From Hydractinia symbiolongicarpus (lineage: Eukaryota; Cnidaria; Hydrozoa; Anthoathecata; Hydractiniidae), in the NCBI RefSeq assembly GCF_029227915.1, contig NC_079883.1, positions 3,782,001-3,846,000 of the forward strand: a stretch of DNA of 64,000 nucleotides, given 5' to 3'. Under the pieces are notes generated by a model. The model worked only from the letters and a program-made list of their open reading frames with translations. It was not told where the DNA came from and did not search any database. The stretch's first letter is position 1. Each line of letters opens with the position of its first letter. Positions 1-12,385 of the stretch are shown one piece after another. The position numbers and the translations under genes are program-made.

Positions 1-68
1 AGTTCTAAACAAGCTAAGGACATGTACAACCAAACAGTAAATGTGGCAGGCATTTTGTTTGACGAGAC
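1..68 (-). repeat. Left part of dispersed repeat R1, interrupted by a LINE
   Basis: Positions of about 20-68 align, with roughly 70% identity by eye, to the reverse complement of about 24205-24260. Together with 1269-1440 this is one R1 copy split by the LINE copy between them. No coding potential was recognised. Confidence 0.6.
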
Positions 69-1268
69 TCATCATCATCATTATCATTCTCGGCTTAACG
101 TCCGTTTTCCATGCTAGCATGGGTTGGGCGGGGTATATTAATGACCCTCTTCCAATCTGATCTAGACTGTGTTAGATCTAAACTCAACTTTCTCTGTATC
201 AAGTCTGTCCTTATAACCTCCTGCCAAGTCTTTCTCGGTCTGCCTCTGGGCTTTGCCCCAGGAACTATCAAGTCTCTACACTTTCTTACCCAATTATCCC
301 CCTCCATTCTTTCCAAGTGTCACAGCCAATTCAATCTTCTTATCTAGATAACATCTTTCATTCTACGGATACTTAGCCTGCTTCTTAGCTCATCTGAAAT
401 CTTTCTGTCTCTCAGACTGGCGTTACACATCCACCTAACCATTCTCATATCATTCCTTTCTAAACGGTCAAGATCTTCCTGCTTCACTGCACATGTCTCA
501 CTACTGACAACATTACACTTCTTACCCAGGCCTCATACAACCTACCTTTTACCTCAATTGACAGGACTCTGCTAGTCAACAAAGGAAGTAACTCTCTGAA
601 CTTTTTCCAAGCAGAACCTATCCTGCAAGTAACACTTCTTCCAACACCCCCTTCACTGCCCAACATATCACCTAAGTAACAGAAGTTCTCAACTAGCTCT
701 AACGAGCCACTGTTGTACATCATTAAAGCTGGAAATACTTCATTCTCTATAATCTCACCTTTGCAACGCTTGCATACAAACTGAATGTCAGCTCTTAACC
801 TTCAACTAATACTACTGCACTTCTTATGTACCCAATGCTTGCAAGTCTGACAAAAAATTGAGTTACTACCAACCCCTTTCCTGCAACCCCTTTCCTGCAA
901 ACTCCCCAGGGCCACTTTTCAACTACAAGGTCACACTTGGCTGCAATGCTACTAATCATGACTTTAGACTTTGCTGTGTTTACCTTAGCCCTTTCTCTTC
1001 TAGTCCTTTCTTCCACTTCTCAAACTTTTTAACTAATTCTTCCATCGACTCTGCTATGAGAACCAAATCATCTGCAAACAATAACTCTCATGGACAACCT
1101 GTTCTGAACTCCATCGACAGCGCTTCTAAGACTAGAACAAACAACAAAGGACTAAGTACAGAACCCTGATGTACACCAACATTTACACTAAATTCATCAC
1201 TAAGTGAATCGTTAATCCTGACACAACTTCTAGCATTGCTGTACATAGACTGTACCATCGTAACTAGC
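66..1268 (-). mobile_element. LINE-B copy 1, 5'-truncated and decayed
   Basis: This stretch is nearly identical to the 3' part of the larger copy at 58724-59890, in the same minus orientation. It covers the end of the reverse transcriptase domain (the GVHQGSVLSPLLF box), the Cys-rich finger region and the C-terminal region. It ends at the left in a (CAT)n/(ATG)n tail. Stops and frame breaks are scattered, for example the Cys-rich region is out of frame and the YADD region has lost its motif. It keeps a 26-bp segment (about 310-335) that copy 2 has lost. The element is 5'-truncated at 1268, as is common for LINE insertions. Confidence 0.9.
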
Positions 1269-1440
1269 CAAAAATTATTTCGAGGGCTGCCATTGCATGC
1301 TATAAAATGGGATTTTATAGGTTGATTTTTACAACTCAATATTTATTTTTCACGCATGCGATTAATTGCATGCCTGAAACAATTTATGCGTGTGCCATGG
1401 CATGCGCGTGCGATCGCACACTTCTCCTGAAAAAGACTGT
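1269..1440 (-). repeat. Right part of dispersed repeat R1
   Basis: This matches the reverse complement of about 24029-24200, including a palindromic core with GCGATCGC and the flanking TGCATGCC/GGCATGC words. With 1-68 it shows the site as it was before the LINE-B insertion. Confidence 0.75.
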
Positions 1441-2800
1441 TGTTTTTAATTTACAATCAAATATTCTTGTCGTCAACTTCATTTGTCCGAAAAAAATCAA
1501 ATTCAGGTATTTCTTCACCTTCTTTGAACCCAGTATACACCCCATTCGTACTTGGATATATTCTCTACGTATCTTAGACACAACACAAGATGGTATAATC
1601 TGACGAACACCTTTTCAAAAAGTGGTTATGAACAAACCAACTTTTCTGCTTGTGAACATGATTGATAAACGTAAAAAAATTCTGTTGAGAATATCATTAA
1701 CTTTTTTTCTTTATTTTTCTTATTTCACGCACCAGTCTCTACACGGGCGTAACCCAAAGAATACATCATTGCATAAATTGCGCATATTAATGTTTTTACT
1801 CAGTCCTTTTCCGCGTTCGAAGTTCAGTAAAGATGAAGATTGAGAATGGCATGGTCAAGTAAACAAATTCAGTTTAAACTTATGAAAGACAATTTTGATT
1901 GTTTTAAATACTTTTTTCTTTACTTTTGTGCCGGGATGTAACTAATATCAAGTTTTAATTTTTTACCGGACAGTACCTTTAAAATCTGTAGATTAAGATG
2001 TTTGTATTTTTCTTTTTTCTTCTTTAATTCTGATAGAAGTATTGTGGCCGTCATTTTGTCTGTAGTTAATGCAGTCTATTTTACTGGAACAACCAGACCA
2101 ACCTCTTGAATTCTTTTTTCCAATAACCAGTTCCAAAAAGGTTTGCCTTACTGATATGCTTAAAGATGTTCTGTGTCGTTTAGCTACAATCAGAATGGTA
2201 AATCCCTATTCTGAAAATTGAGTAAAAACTTTATGTAAACAGCGTATACCGACCAAATTGTACGAAGGTCTTAATTTCGTGATTTTACCCCTCTCGGTAA
2301 CTTCCTCTTTTTACTTAAAATGGTTGGCTATGACATGAAATCCTACGCCTTACGGTTTTTTAGAAGTCAGGTGACTCTAACTTAATTACTTGTTCTACAG
2401 GCAAAGTAGATAGTAGTTTATGGTCTGTCGGTCTGCGAAAAAAAGAGAATTTTATAGAGAATGTATAAATGGTTGGAACAACAAAAAAATTAAAAAAAAT
2501 AAAAACGGAGGAGGGTGTTACGACAAGCATATTTTTCTATGTGTGTTTTGCTTGTATTAGCGAATGTTAAATTAGCGAATGTCCGGTTTAATGTAAGTTC
2601 ATGGAAAAATAAGAATGTATGGTGGGAACAACAACAAAAAATATTAAAAAAGGAGGGTGTAGGACATTTTTGACAGTTTGTTTTTTCTCTTGACCCTGCG
2701 CAAACGCCACCCGGCATTTTTGAAAGTTGTTTTTAGGGATGGCTTATAGCCAGAGCGAATGGAAATGGCAGATCTTAGCTAAAGCTGTAATATAATAATA
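1441..2800. other. AT-rich DNA without a recognised gene
   Basis: No exon or RNA gene is supportable here. A short imperfect direct repeat (about 2478-2525 and 2630-2670, an A-rich stretch followed by GGAGGGTGT) is the only structure seen. Open frames here have no family resemblance and biased, low-complexity composition. Confidence 0.5.
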
Positions 2801-2808
2801 GTAGTAGT

Positions 2809-2959
2809 AAGTTTATTTTAATTTTTATAGTGTTTTAAATCATTTCTGGTGAATCTTTGAGTTTTTTTCCAGGCTTTGTTCCAGTTTATGCAGGTTTCTT
2901 CGGGCAAATACTTGAATTTTTTTCAAAATACTGAACTCACCCAAAAACGCCTGCACTAC
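2809..2959 (+). repeat. MITE-F copy 1, split by another element
   Basis: This resembles 3687-3830 inside MITE-F copy 2 (same order of AGTTTATTTTAATTTT, CGGGC-AATACTT and TTTTTTCAAAAT blocks). Its missing right end reappears at about 4040-4076 (CTACGGCGTATGTGGCATCACGGCACCC), on the far side of the TIR element at 2960-4038. The left terminus was not located with confidence. Confidence 0.6.
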
Positions 2960-4038
2960 CAGTCAGGGTAAACACTTAATTAGGCGATGGTAGGCTAATT
3001 AGGGCATGCCACCTATTTAGGCGACTCATTGTAGCCTAGTTAGGCCATATGTAACCTAGTTAAGACATTACAATATTTAATGGCTTTTCACCTATTCCTA
3101 AGAAAGAATCGCAAAAAATCTTTGTTCAGAATGGATAGTCTACGTGATCATGATTCCAAAATTGTCACTCGTGCGTCAATATGTTTGCGCGCAAGTAAAA
3201 ATTATGTTAAAATGAAATATATGACCTAATTAGGTTAAGTGTCGCCTATTTAGGTGAACACTGCCACGTTTTCATCCTCCATATTTATTTTTTCCCTGCG
3301 GCGTGAATGGCTGAAATCCATTATTTAAAACAACAAATAGTGCCACACAAGGTTTGGGCCATAAGTTACCGATGCAAATAAGACGATAATTTGTCAAAAT
3401 TATCTAAGAGGGTGCCGATAAGCCGCAAACGCCCACATATATACGGGCGAGTTCGGGCGACTTTTCGAATAAAATTGGCGGTTGTCCCCTGAAACCGCCC
3501 TCACTTTTCTGAGCTCGCCTGGAACATTCCAGAAATGCAATTCCTTGTAACAAACCATGCTGACGATATTTGAGAAGAAGGCGCTTGAAGAGAATGGAGT
3601 TAATAGAGTTTATATATAAATTATTTATAAAGTAAACTTTATCAAAAACCATCAAAAACATTTTAAGAACTTCGCTATCACATGGTAAGTTTATTTTAAT
3701 TTTAATAGTTTTTTTGAATCATATTAGTGTCTGTTTTTTTTTTGTTTTTTAGGCATTGTTCGGGCCTATGCGAATTTTTTTCGGGCGAATACTTAAACTT
3801 TTTTCAAAATGCCGAACTTGCCTGAAAAAGCACGCACTTTTTACGGCGTATGCGGGTTATCGGCACCCTCATAATAAATATTGTATTGCGAAACGCAATG
3901 ATTTTGACGTATTTACAACAGAAAGTTTATGTTCGCCTAGTTAGACTACGGGTAGCCTAATTAAACTACATCCAGTCGCCTAACTAAACGACTTGCCTAA
4001 TTAGGTCATGCCGCATAATTAGGTGTTTACACTGACTG
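2960..4038. mobile_element. TIR element E with CCTAATTAGG-like subterminal repeats
   Basis: The ends are inverted copies of CAGTCAGKGTAAACACYTAATTA (2960-2982 and 4016-4038). Inside each end lie several near-palindromic CCTAATTAGG-like words spaced about 17-23 bp: five at about 2976-3066, two at 3226-3260 and five at 3935-4030. There is no transposase frame. It is probably a non-autonomous DNA transposon, with the repeats as candidate transposase binding sites (inference). Confidence 0.6.
3408..3870. mobile_element. MITE-F copy 2, complete
   Basis: A 463-bp unit with TIRs GAGGGTGCCGATAA at 3408-3421 and its complement at 3857-3870. Similarity extends inward for about 24 bp. TA dinucleotides lie next to both ends, so a TA target duplication is possible but not proved. 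It sits inside TIR element E. Confidence 0.65.
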
Positions 4039-4189
4039 CTGAGTCTACGGCGTATGTGGCATCACGGCACCCTTGTCCATATACAGGATCTTGAGTTTCC
4101 AGAAAAAATATGAATTCACCAATAACCATTTTACTTCAAGAGGTCCTGCTTTTTACTTACCAAAATGTACGTGCATGTACAAAAATACT

Positions 4190-4260
4190 TTTCTAGCTAG
4201 CTAGCTAGCTAATATTCTGTGTAGCTAGCTAGCTTCTAGCCAGCTGGCTGTAGCTGGTTG
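4190..4260. repeat. AGCT-rich simple repeat
   Basis: Two runs of CTAGCTAGCTAGC-type sequence separated by about 20 bp. Confidence 0.7.
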
Positions 4261-4845
4261 TGAGAAAACATTTGGCAAGTGAACAGGCTGGATAATCGCA
4301 CTTCACACACAATACAATGTTGTTAGCTACGCAAATATTGCTTGGAATAATAAAGGAGAAAAAAAATGTTACCGTACAGTGTGGCTTTTTTGCAAATTTT
4401 GCAGCGTGTTTCTTGTGTGGAAAGCCATGTTTTCAAAATATTGTTCCACTCGAAGTACGACATGTGTGCAATATTAGGCATGTAAAATCATACCCTAAGT
4501 AGGGCGAAAGTATCCGAGATGAGCCAAGCTTTTTTAAAAAAGAATATGCTTTATAAGAATATCAGGCTTAACATTATAGGTTAAAAACAATAGGTCTATT
4601 GTTTAGAACAATAGAGACATATGAATCAATATATAAAGGCTTGCTGAGCGGAAACTTGTCCCTATGTTCGCAAGCGAAAAATTGTACGTTATGTACCTCA
4701 TGTAGATGAGCTAGCTACCCCCATAGTTATATTATAGAACGCCAAAAGGCTGCCTTATTCGATGATTTCATTCGCTCATAAAACACTATTTGTCGCTAGG
4801 CAGCCTTGGCGTTCCATACATACTCGTCCCCCCTTGCTAATTTCT

Positions 4846-5400
<555 letters not shown>

Positions 5401-5846
5401 ATCAGTACACAATCCACTGGGGAAAAAGTTGTGTAAAGACCATTTCAACTGTGTCGTGGTGAGTAAAAGGTTGATGATAATCACAACATTTATATTTTGC
5501 TTCTCCCTACTTGATGCTCACATACCGTAATGATCCGAACAAGCGCCCTGGGCGTTTATTAAATTTTTGAATTTCTTGCATGGACGCTTAATCGAGGGGG
5601 CGCTTAAAAAATGCTGGGCGCTTATAAATTTTTCCTAATTTTGTACAAATTAAAGACAACGGTAATTTTTAATTTTGTTTTTTTTCCTGAAAAATAAAAC
5701 TGAACAAAAAGATGTAACACAATAAACTTTAGTCTTTCTAGGGTTTCTCATAAGCACGTAGCGAGCCGAAAATACGTATAAGAAGCACTCCCGACCTTGT
5801 ATGGTAACCAACTTTGTGCGGAAAAAAGGAAAACGTGCTTGCACAT

Positions 5847-8800
5847 ATGGCGGATTATGATGATTTTTTTGCATTGCATGAGCCACAGTTGAAGTCCATA
5901 AACTTTCCATTGGATTTAACTCCTAATCTCTATAACATTTTAAATGATGGATCTGGAAATTTGAAGCTACAAGATGTATTTACAATTAAAAAAATTAAGA
6001 ATTCCAGTAAGTAGTCCATGAAATTTGTCTGGCTAGCGTGTATACTATCCATATTACATGATTATCTAAACAAACTGCTCTGGTGCTGATATGGCAACTC
6101 CACTTACTGCATAACTTTAGCTACGGTTTTAAGTATACACTTTCCGGTAAAACAACTTGGTAAAAATGGGGCAAATATACAAATTTCTGAAGTTCTGGGT
6201 CTATGGAAGCATTGTTAAATAAACACCAGCACGAAAGTTTTTGATCTTTTTACAACATATCTTTTTAGATTTAATTTTACTACCCACATGGGTAGTTTTA
6301 AAAGATTTTTTTTCCATTTAAAATCAATACATTTTTACGCTATTCCTTACAACAGCAAGGTATAATCTTAAAACTGGATGTAATTTTTTTATTTTTCTAT
6401 TTAATCTTTAGACATTAAAGTTTAAGCAAAGTATTTTTTCCACCATGACCCAAACTGTTCTAGAGGTTTTGTCAAAAAATATATATAATAGATGTGATGC
6501 ACGTGTTAGAAAATATTTGGATTAATAGATATAGGTGCAGATTAATTAGATGCAGTACAGTCTCAGAAGGCCACCGTTGAAAATATGTTTGGTTAGCGTC
6601 ATTTCTAATTACAACAGTGAGTAGGTCGGTGGGTCGGATAAGAATTTTTGTAGAAAAATAACAAAAATACTATATTTCACAGGCATATTTTGTTATTCAT
6701 TGATTGTTATTGTTGTTATTGTCATTCATTGTTATTCATTTGAGGCGCCGTAGATTAGTGGTTATAGCTCTCGTACTCTGTGCGGGAGACCGGGGTTCGA
6801 TTCCTCTTGACGGCGATTCAACTTGGGCGAGTGAATGTTACCATAGCCCCGGGTTAACCCAAGCCATGTGGGGGAAATTGGGAAGATGGCACACTGTGTG
6901 GGCCGTTGGATGTTGCCGGGAGTTGTCTAGTAGAGCGCGGGCTCTAATTGGGTCTGCGTCGCTCAAAATGAGCATTAAATACTCTAGGACTCTCCATCTA
7001 CGCCATGGCCCCTCCTGGAAATAATAGACAGGGTATATCCCTCGATATTTGTGAGGCTAGCCATGTAAAATATGCACATCTATCTATCTATCTATTCATT
7101 TTAAATGTATGCTAGCTGTATTTTTAGCCTTCGTTTCAAGTTCCATTTTTGTCAATCAATGTCGTTCCCATGGTTTTTGCTTGTATTGCCGTATAAATGC
7201 GAAGTAGGAAAATATAGCACTGAGTACAGGCCTAGTGATATAAGGCGAGTGATCACACACCCATGCCTACCTCAACCTAGGTGAGTGATGAACCGTGCAC
7301 CTTCCGAAATCAGATGCGCCATGGCAAATTTTATACAAACATCCATTCACGCAACAAGACTTTCTTGCGTAGACTTTAACGAAAGTATTTCCATTACTTT
7401 GTACACCACACAAAGCTTAACCTATTTTAAGGGGTGGAGGACGTTTACAGAGGAAGCTCCATGAGCAGTGAACCTCAAACACTGCGCCACTATCTATGAT
7501 TAATAGCATTAGTAATAGCAACCCGATTTTCGTAAGTTGTTATTAATGCCATTAATTCGTTAGTGTAATAGCATTAATTCGTTAGTGTAATAGCAACCCA
7601 ATTTTCGTTAGTTGTTATTAATGCCATTAAACTTAGTTTGTATCTGCTTGTGGTTAAAAAATTAAATTTAGGCGTAAAAATTAAACAGGCGTATAAAAAA
7701 GGGAAATTATGGAAGTTCTTGTGATGAAGAAATAAAAAATGTATATATGTTTATAAAATTAGGCCAACCAAGAAAGTTGTTTATCTGTTTTGTGAAAGTG
7801 ATTTAAAACTTTATTTATCATCCGCAGACTAATAACTGCATAATAATATATTTATATTTTAAATTGATAAGACCACAAGTTGGACAAAAAAGTCAAAACA
7901 CACGCTTTTTAAAAAAGGATACTTTATAATACGAAAATACTTCTGGGAACAATTCAGACGACGATGCATATTTAGCGTTACTTGATTAGGTGTAACTTGT
8001 TTTTTGTAACAAGAAATCTGTTCTAAAAAATGTTTGAAGCATTGTGGTAAAACATTTGTTTTCTTTAAATTTAAGCCTATAACCGAGGTTGCTTCTTCCG
8101 TATCAGTACTTTGCTTTCCACATGTATTTTTAAAAATGGTAGATTTTTGTAGCGATTTATCACAAGGATGCATATTTATTATTCAGAGCATCTAGAAGAA
8201 CGACAATATAATAATACAAAAAAAAAAAAAAAAAATAGTCACAGATATTTTATTTTAAATAATTTATGGTTACTTTGCTATGCTAAAAATGGGAAATGGT
8301 GATAGCTGTTTTTGTTATAAGGTTTAAAATCAGGCATCTAAGAAAATTAATGTGCGTGATAATGATCCTGCACCTCGATGAATATAGGTATGCACACCAC
8401 GCGCCAGGTGAAAAACTCATGACCAGGTCTGGAGTAGCTTCTTGGACCCTTTTCCACATTGTTTTCACCAGCCCAGACAATTGGTTTGATATTGCACATC
8501 ACTAGAAGGTACTGTGTCTTCTTTTATCAGAATTTGATTCATGTGCAGTACTCACATGTTCATATATCACAAATAATATTCAGGAGCTTGGATGTCTTTA
8601 CACATTTAAGGCATGCAGAAGTATCAGATACTCTACACATGTTCGTGCACGTAAGAAACCTACTAGATACCAAGGTTTTGAATTTTTGAAGCCCTGTGTG
8701 TGATTCAAAACGTGGCTATTGGGACCTGGAATTTATACTAAAGCTTTTTCATAAGTAGTTACCAACAAAATTAGAATTCAAAGACTTTCTCGAATTTTAA

Positions 8801-11800
8801 CAGTCATTAATGCTAGTATAATGGGTTTTAGTGTTTCACTTAGTACTTTGAATATTCAATATCACCATTACAGTACATGATATCTTTTTCTAGGGCCGAT
8901 GCTTTTTTCAAAGGAAAACCTGAAGAAAAACAACAGTTTTTACTTAGTGGAACATGTTTGGACTACTGATCTGCAAAAAAATGTTTTGCAAGAACTACAC
9001 AAAAAACGAGAACTTGCAGACAGATTAGCCAGTATCTTTAACATTCCTCCAAAAATTGAAACTAGCACGTTTAGCAAGAATGTCAGTCAAGTAGAGCAAC
9101 TTGCAACAGCTTGCCAGTGCTCTAAGAAGGAGGCTGAACTTGTGTTAAACAACAATAACATGGACATGATAACTGCTTCCATGATACTACTTGATGAAGA
9201 ATTGAAAGAGAAGGTGACCATCAAAGAGAACAGACAACCACCCAACGATGAAAAATGTTCATTTGAAGAATTCAAGGCAGCACTTCAGGCTACAGAAAAT
9301 CTGCCAGAAAATGTCAATGAATCTTATTTGTCCAAAATGTATGATAATTTTTTAAAGCATGGAGAAGGGTGTGGCACTACTCCCTTTTACAATTGGTCAG
9401 ATGATGGTGACATCATTACAGTATACGTGACCATTCCTGCTACTGCAAAAAAACGTGCCATCAAGAGTACTCTCACAACCAAACACTGGACTCTCGTAGT
9501 GGAAAATAAACAACTAATTGATGGTGCGTTGTTTACAAGTGTCAAATCTGATGACTCATATTGGTCAATTGAGTCACCAGGTGTCTTGTGTATGACATTA
9601 GAGAAAGTGCTGACCAATGATGTTTGGCCGGTAAGTAACACCATGCTTGAAATTATGACTTTTTAATTTTATAAATTAACTACAATTCATCAAAATTAAG
9701 GCTTGATTCACAAATAAGCCCTGGATACGCAAGGGGTCTAAATAAGCTTGAGGAGAACAATCTTCGCCTATAAAAGGAGTTGAGTATTTAAATTCTATTT
9801 GTATATTACCAAATGTTTTCAAATTTCTTTAAAACAAAAAAAATAATCAGTATAAAGAGAGAGAAGTTGTTTATGGTAATTTCATTAACACATTAGGCCG
9901 TTAATCAAATGATAGTCAGCATGTCAGCATGTCGTCAGTAAGATATTTGGGTCATAAGATAAATAAAATGAACAAACTCTTCTGGATGGCAACTTTGAAC
10001 AGACCTGTAGCTAAAGGTTTAAACTGGAAAAAAGGAATTAATGTAACAATGTCATAAGCATAAAACAAGTTTTGGTAAAAGCAAAAAAAAATGTGCATGT
10101 CAAACCTTGGCTTAAACTGCATGATTTTTTAAAACAATAGTCGTCCCTAAACAATTTACTAATAGTAAATTGTTTAGGGATATTTGTTCAGATATTTGTC
10201 TTTTCATACTAAAAGTATGAAAATGTATTTTGTGTATGTTAGGCCTGAATTTGGGTGTGGTGTGCTGTCAACAACACCTAATCATTTTTAATGTGTATTT
10301 GGACATGCGCACACTTCCTAACCTTTTGTGCTCATCCACCATCTGCTCACCAACAATAAGTCAAAAGATGTGACGTCATTTCAAACATTTTTGCCTCAAA
10401 ACTGAATTTTATAAAAACTCGCAAATTTCAAAAAAAAAAAAAAAACTGAGACGTAAGAGAGGGTGGAGACGTGGCCTACATATAATGCTTTCGTTAGTTT
10501 TACTTAGTTCAATAAGCTTGTACTGTAGACCTTACATTTAACAGTTATTATTTTCAAAATTCTGTTTTAGGTGTTAATTCAAGGAGAAGAAAAGTTATCC
10601 TCTTCTGAAATTCTACTAACAACATGGGGAAAGCGTCAGTCTGAGAAGATTTATTTAGAAAGCATACTTGATGCTATGTGGGCGTTTAACCAAACCTACT
10701 CGGTTTCCTCTCCTGATGGGAAACGAAGGCTACCTGTTTGGTACGTAATGAATGAGCATGGATCAGCAGTAATTCACAACGACGATCCGCTATTTAAATG
10801 CTCTCCTTTCTTCCATGTGTCTCAAGGAAAGGCGTACAGTCTTTTATGGCCAATTAAAAACGTCACAAAGGGCGCTGTTTGCACTCGTAATTTTATTCCC
10901 CAAATTATGCCCAATGAAACTCTGGATGTGTGTAAAACTAGACTGAAAGCTTTTACTGGAAAGAAAATATACAAATACATCGAAGACGAAGAAGAGGAGG
11001 TGGATGAACTTTCTGATTACAACAAGGTAAAGACAATGTCAGTGAATGAACTCCATAATATTATGGTGACACAACAAAATACCGTGTATCTACCTTACTA
11101 CGCTGAAGCCGTCACAAAGGAGATCATTTCGACTCTCCACCTGACAGTGTTGTCAGAGAAAAATAGTGATTTTGACGTGAAAATAATACCACTGCAAGAC
11201 ACGTCGATAAGAATTGATTCAGATGTTCTTCCTACTGAAGAAATGGTAGCCAACAAGGACTATCTACAAAATTACCTCAATTATCGAATTGGAAATTGTG
11301 ATTGGTGTATAAAGAATTTTATTCTACCACGTGATTTAGTTGAGTTCAACAAGAAGTTCGAGCAATGTGATATACCTCAATATTGGATGATAAAGAGTGT
11401 TGACAAGAGATTGTTTGGTGTAAATGCAGCTGTATCTCATCAGTACTCCCGTATTGTTAGGTCGTGTGAACCAGGCTCCATCGCAGTTTCAAAATGTGAG
11501 TAATGTTAATGTTTGATTCGCTTATTTTTTTTTACCTAGTTTTCACTGCAAGTTTTTATTAGCCTGTTATTGCTAAAATTTTCCACAACGCCAGATATTT
11601 AAACATTTTCGCGAAAATTATCGCTATTAATGGCCATGGTAAACCAGGCTAGTTCATCGAAAACCCGATTGAATTGTTTGAATTTTTTTATAATTTTTTT
11701 TTAGTTTGTGTGGATCAACCTTCCTTCCGTAAACGCCGCTTCGCTCTTTCCTACACGGTTGTTTTATGTAAGTCATCTGCACACATATGGACGCAACCGT

Positions 11801-12231
11801 ACGTCAGGCTGACAAAGGGTGAATACGAAGCCAATGAGTTTATCAACGAGTACGACATCTCCTCGACGGTAACGGAACGTGCAGAAAAACTGGTCGAAAG
11901 CCAGCAAGAAGACATGTTTAATGACTTTAAAGTGGCAATGAATAAGCTTTTGTTACCTGCAGATCCAGATAAAGGATGGGATGCCATTGAGACGGAAGTC
12001 TTGAAAAAGGTTGGGTTAATAAGTCAAAAATTGATGCGGGACATCTGTTGGGATGATGATAATCGAGGCACTTGTGTACTACTGAATATTGATGTTGTTT
12101 TTGACTCGGACTTTACTTCATTCATTGTTGATGTTAATGGGTTACCTCGCTTACCCAATTCGAACTGTTTGGATGATATTTTAAAACTAGGACTTGGCTT
12201 TGAATGCCAGAAGTTTGTCAGAATTTTGTAA
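5847..12231 (+). CDS. TTLL12-like protein with inserted UBA-like and CS (NudC-type) domains
   Basis: Exons 5847-6006, 8894-9630, 10571-11495 and 11705-12231 join through GT/AG sites in matching phases to 782 codons. The N-terminus (DDFFALHEPQLKS) and the later SFYLVEHVWTTDL and AFNQTYS...PVWYVMNEHGS blocks resemble tubulin-tyrosine-ligase-like 12, a cytosolic family of about 640 residues regarded as catalytically inactive. Between the HVW block and the AFNQTY block lie a UBA-like segment (about residues 116-156) and a NudC/p23-type CS domain (about 218-305). The TTL region follows (about 450-782). Its ligand-binding residues look degenerate: the family FDIRY motif reads FALSY, and the terminal EVNFNPD-like motif reads DVNGLPR. 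A pseudoenzyme or adaptor role is therefore likely (inference). An in-frame ATG also exists at 5814. AATAAA signals occur at 12374-12383. Confidence 0.85.
6742..7095 (+). mobile_element. tRNA-derived SINE (family S1), full length
   Basis: It lies in intron 1 of the TTLL12-like gene. It starts with a tRNA-like head with A-box-like TAGATTAGTGGTTATAGC and B box GGGTTCGATTCC, continues with a body of about 250 bp, and ends in a (TCTA)n tail at about 7075-7095. The body recurs at 23531-23745 on the other strand. A shared core (GAGC-TTAAA-ACTCTA, then CCTCCTGGAAATAAT) is also seen in the SINEs near 30.7 and 41.3 kb. Confidence 0.85.
7498..7632. repeat. Two-copy tandem repeat in intron 1
   Basis: The block AATAGCAACCCGATTTTCGT...TGCCATTAA is present twice, separated by a shorter duplicated segment (AGCATTAATTCGTTAGTGTA). 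No function is visible. Confidence 0.7.
7859..8893. other. Rest of TTLL12-like intron 1
   Basis: There is an A-homopolymer near 8218-8235. No exon-like sequence with family resemblance was found. The acceptor TTTTTCTAG ends at 8893. Confidence 0.5.
10144..10180. repeat. Perfect 37-bp palindrome in intron 2
   Basis: Eighteen-base arms beginning TCCCTAAACAATTTACTA pair exactly around one central base. A second perfect hairpin (TTTTCATACT, AAA, AGTATGAAAA) lies at 10201-10223. They may be remnants of a small fold-back element. Intron splicing needs neither. Confidence 0.85.
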
Positions 12232-12329
12232 CAGACTTTGTTAAAGATATTTTTTTTATTAATCTTAAATTATTGGCTGCGATTGTCGACTTTCGTAGCT
12301 GAAATTAGAGTTTTAAATGCACTAAGACC

Positions 12330-12385
12330 CCTGTGCAGGACCCTGAAGAAGCTATCGTGGGTAAACTATTTCAAATAAATAAACT
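12330..12385 (+). promoter_or_regulatory. 3' end of the TTLL12-like transcript in a possible retroelement relic
   Basis: Two overlapping AATAAA signals (12374-12383) lie about 145 bp after the stop. Just upstream, CCTGAAGAAGCTATCGTGGGTAAAC resembles, in weakened form, the CTGATGA-stem-GAAA segment at 24785 and 25166. The polyadenylation site may have been supplied by an old retroelement tail (inference). Confidence 0.4.

Noticed and set aside
2490-2717. 75-residue minus-strand frame
   Set aside because: It overlaps an imperfect A-rich direct repeat and is low complexity.
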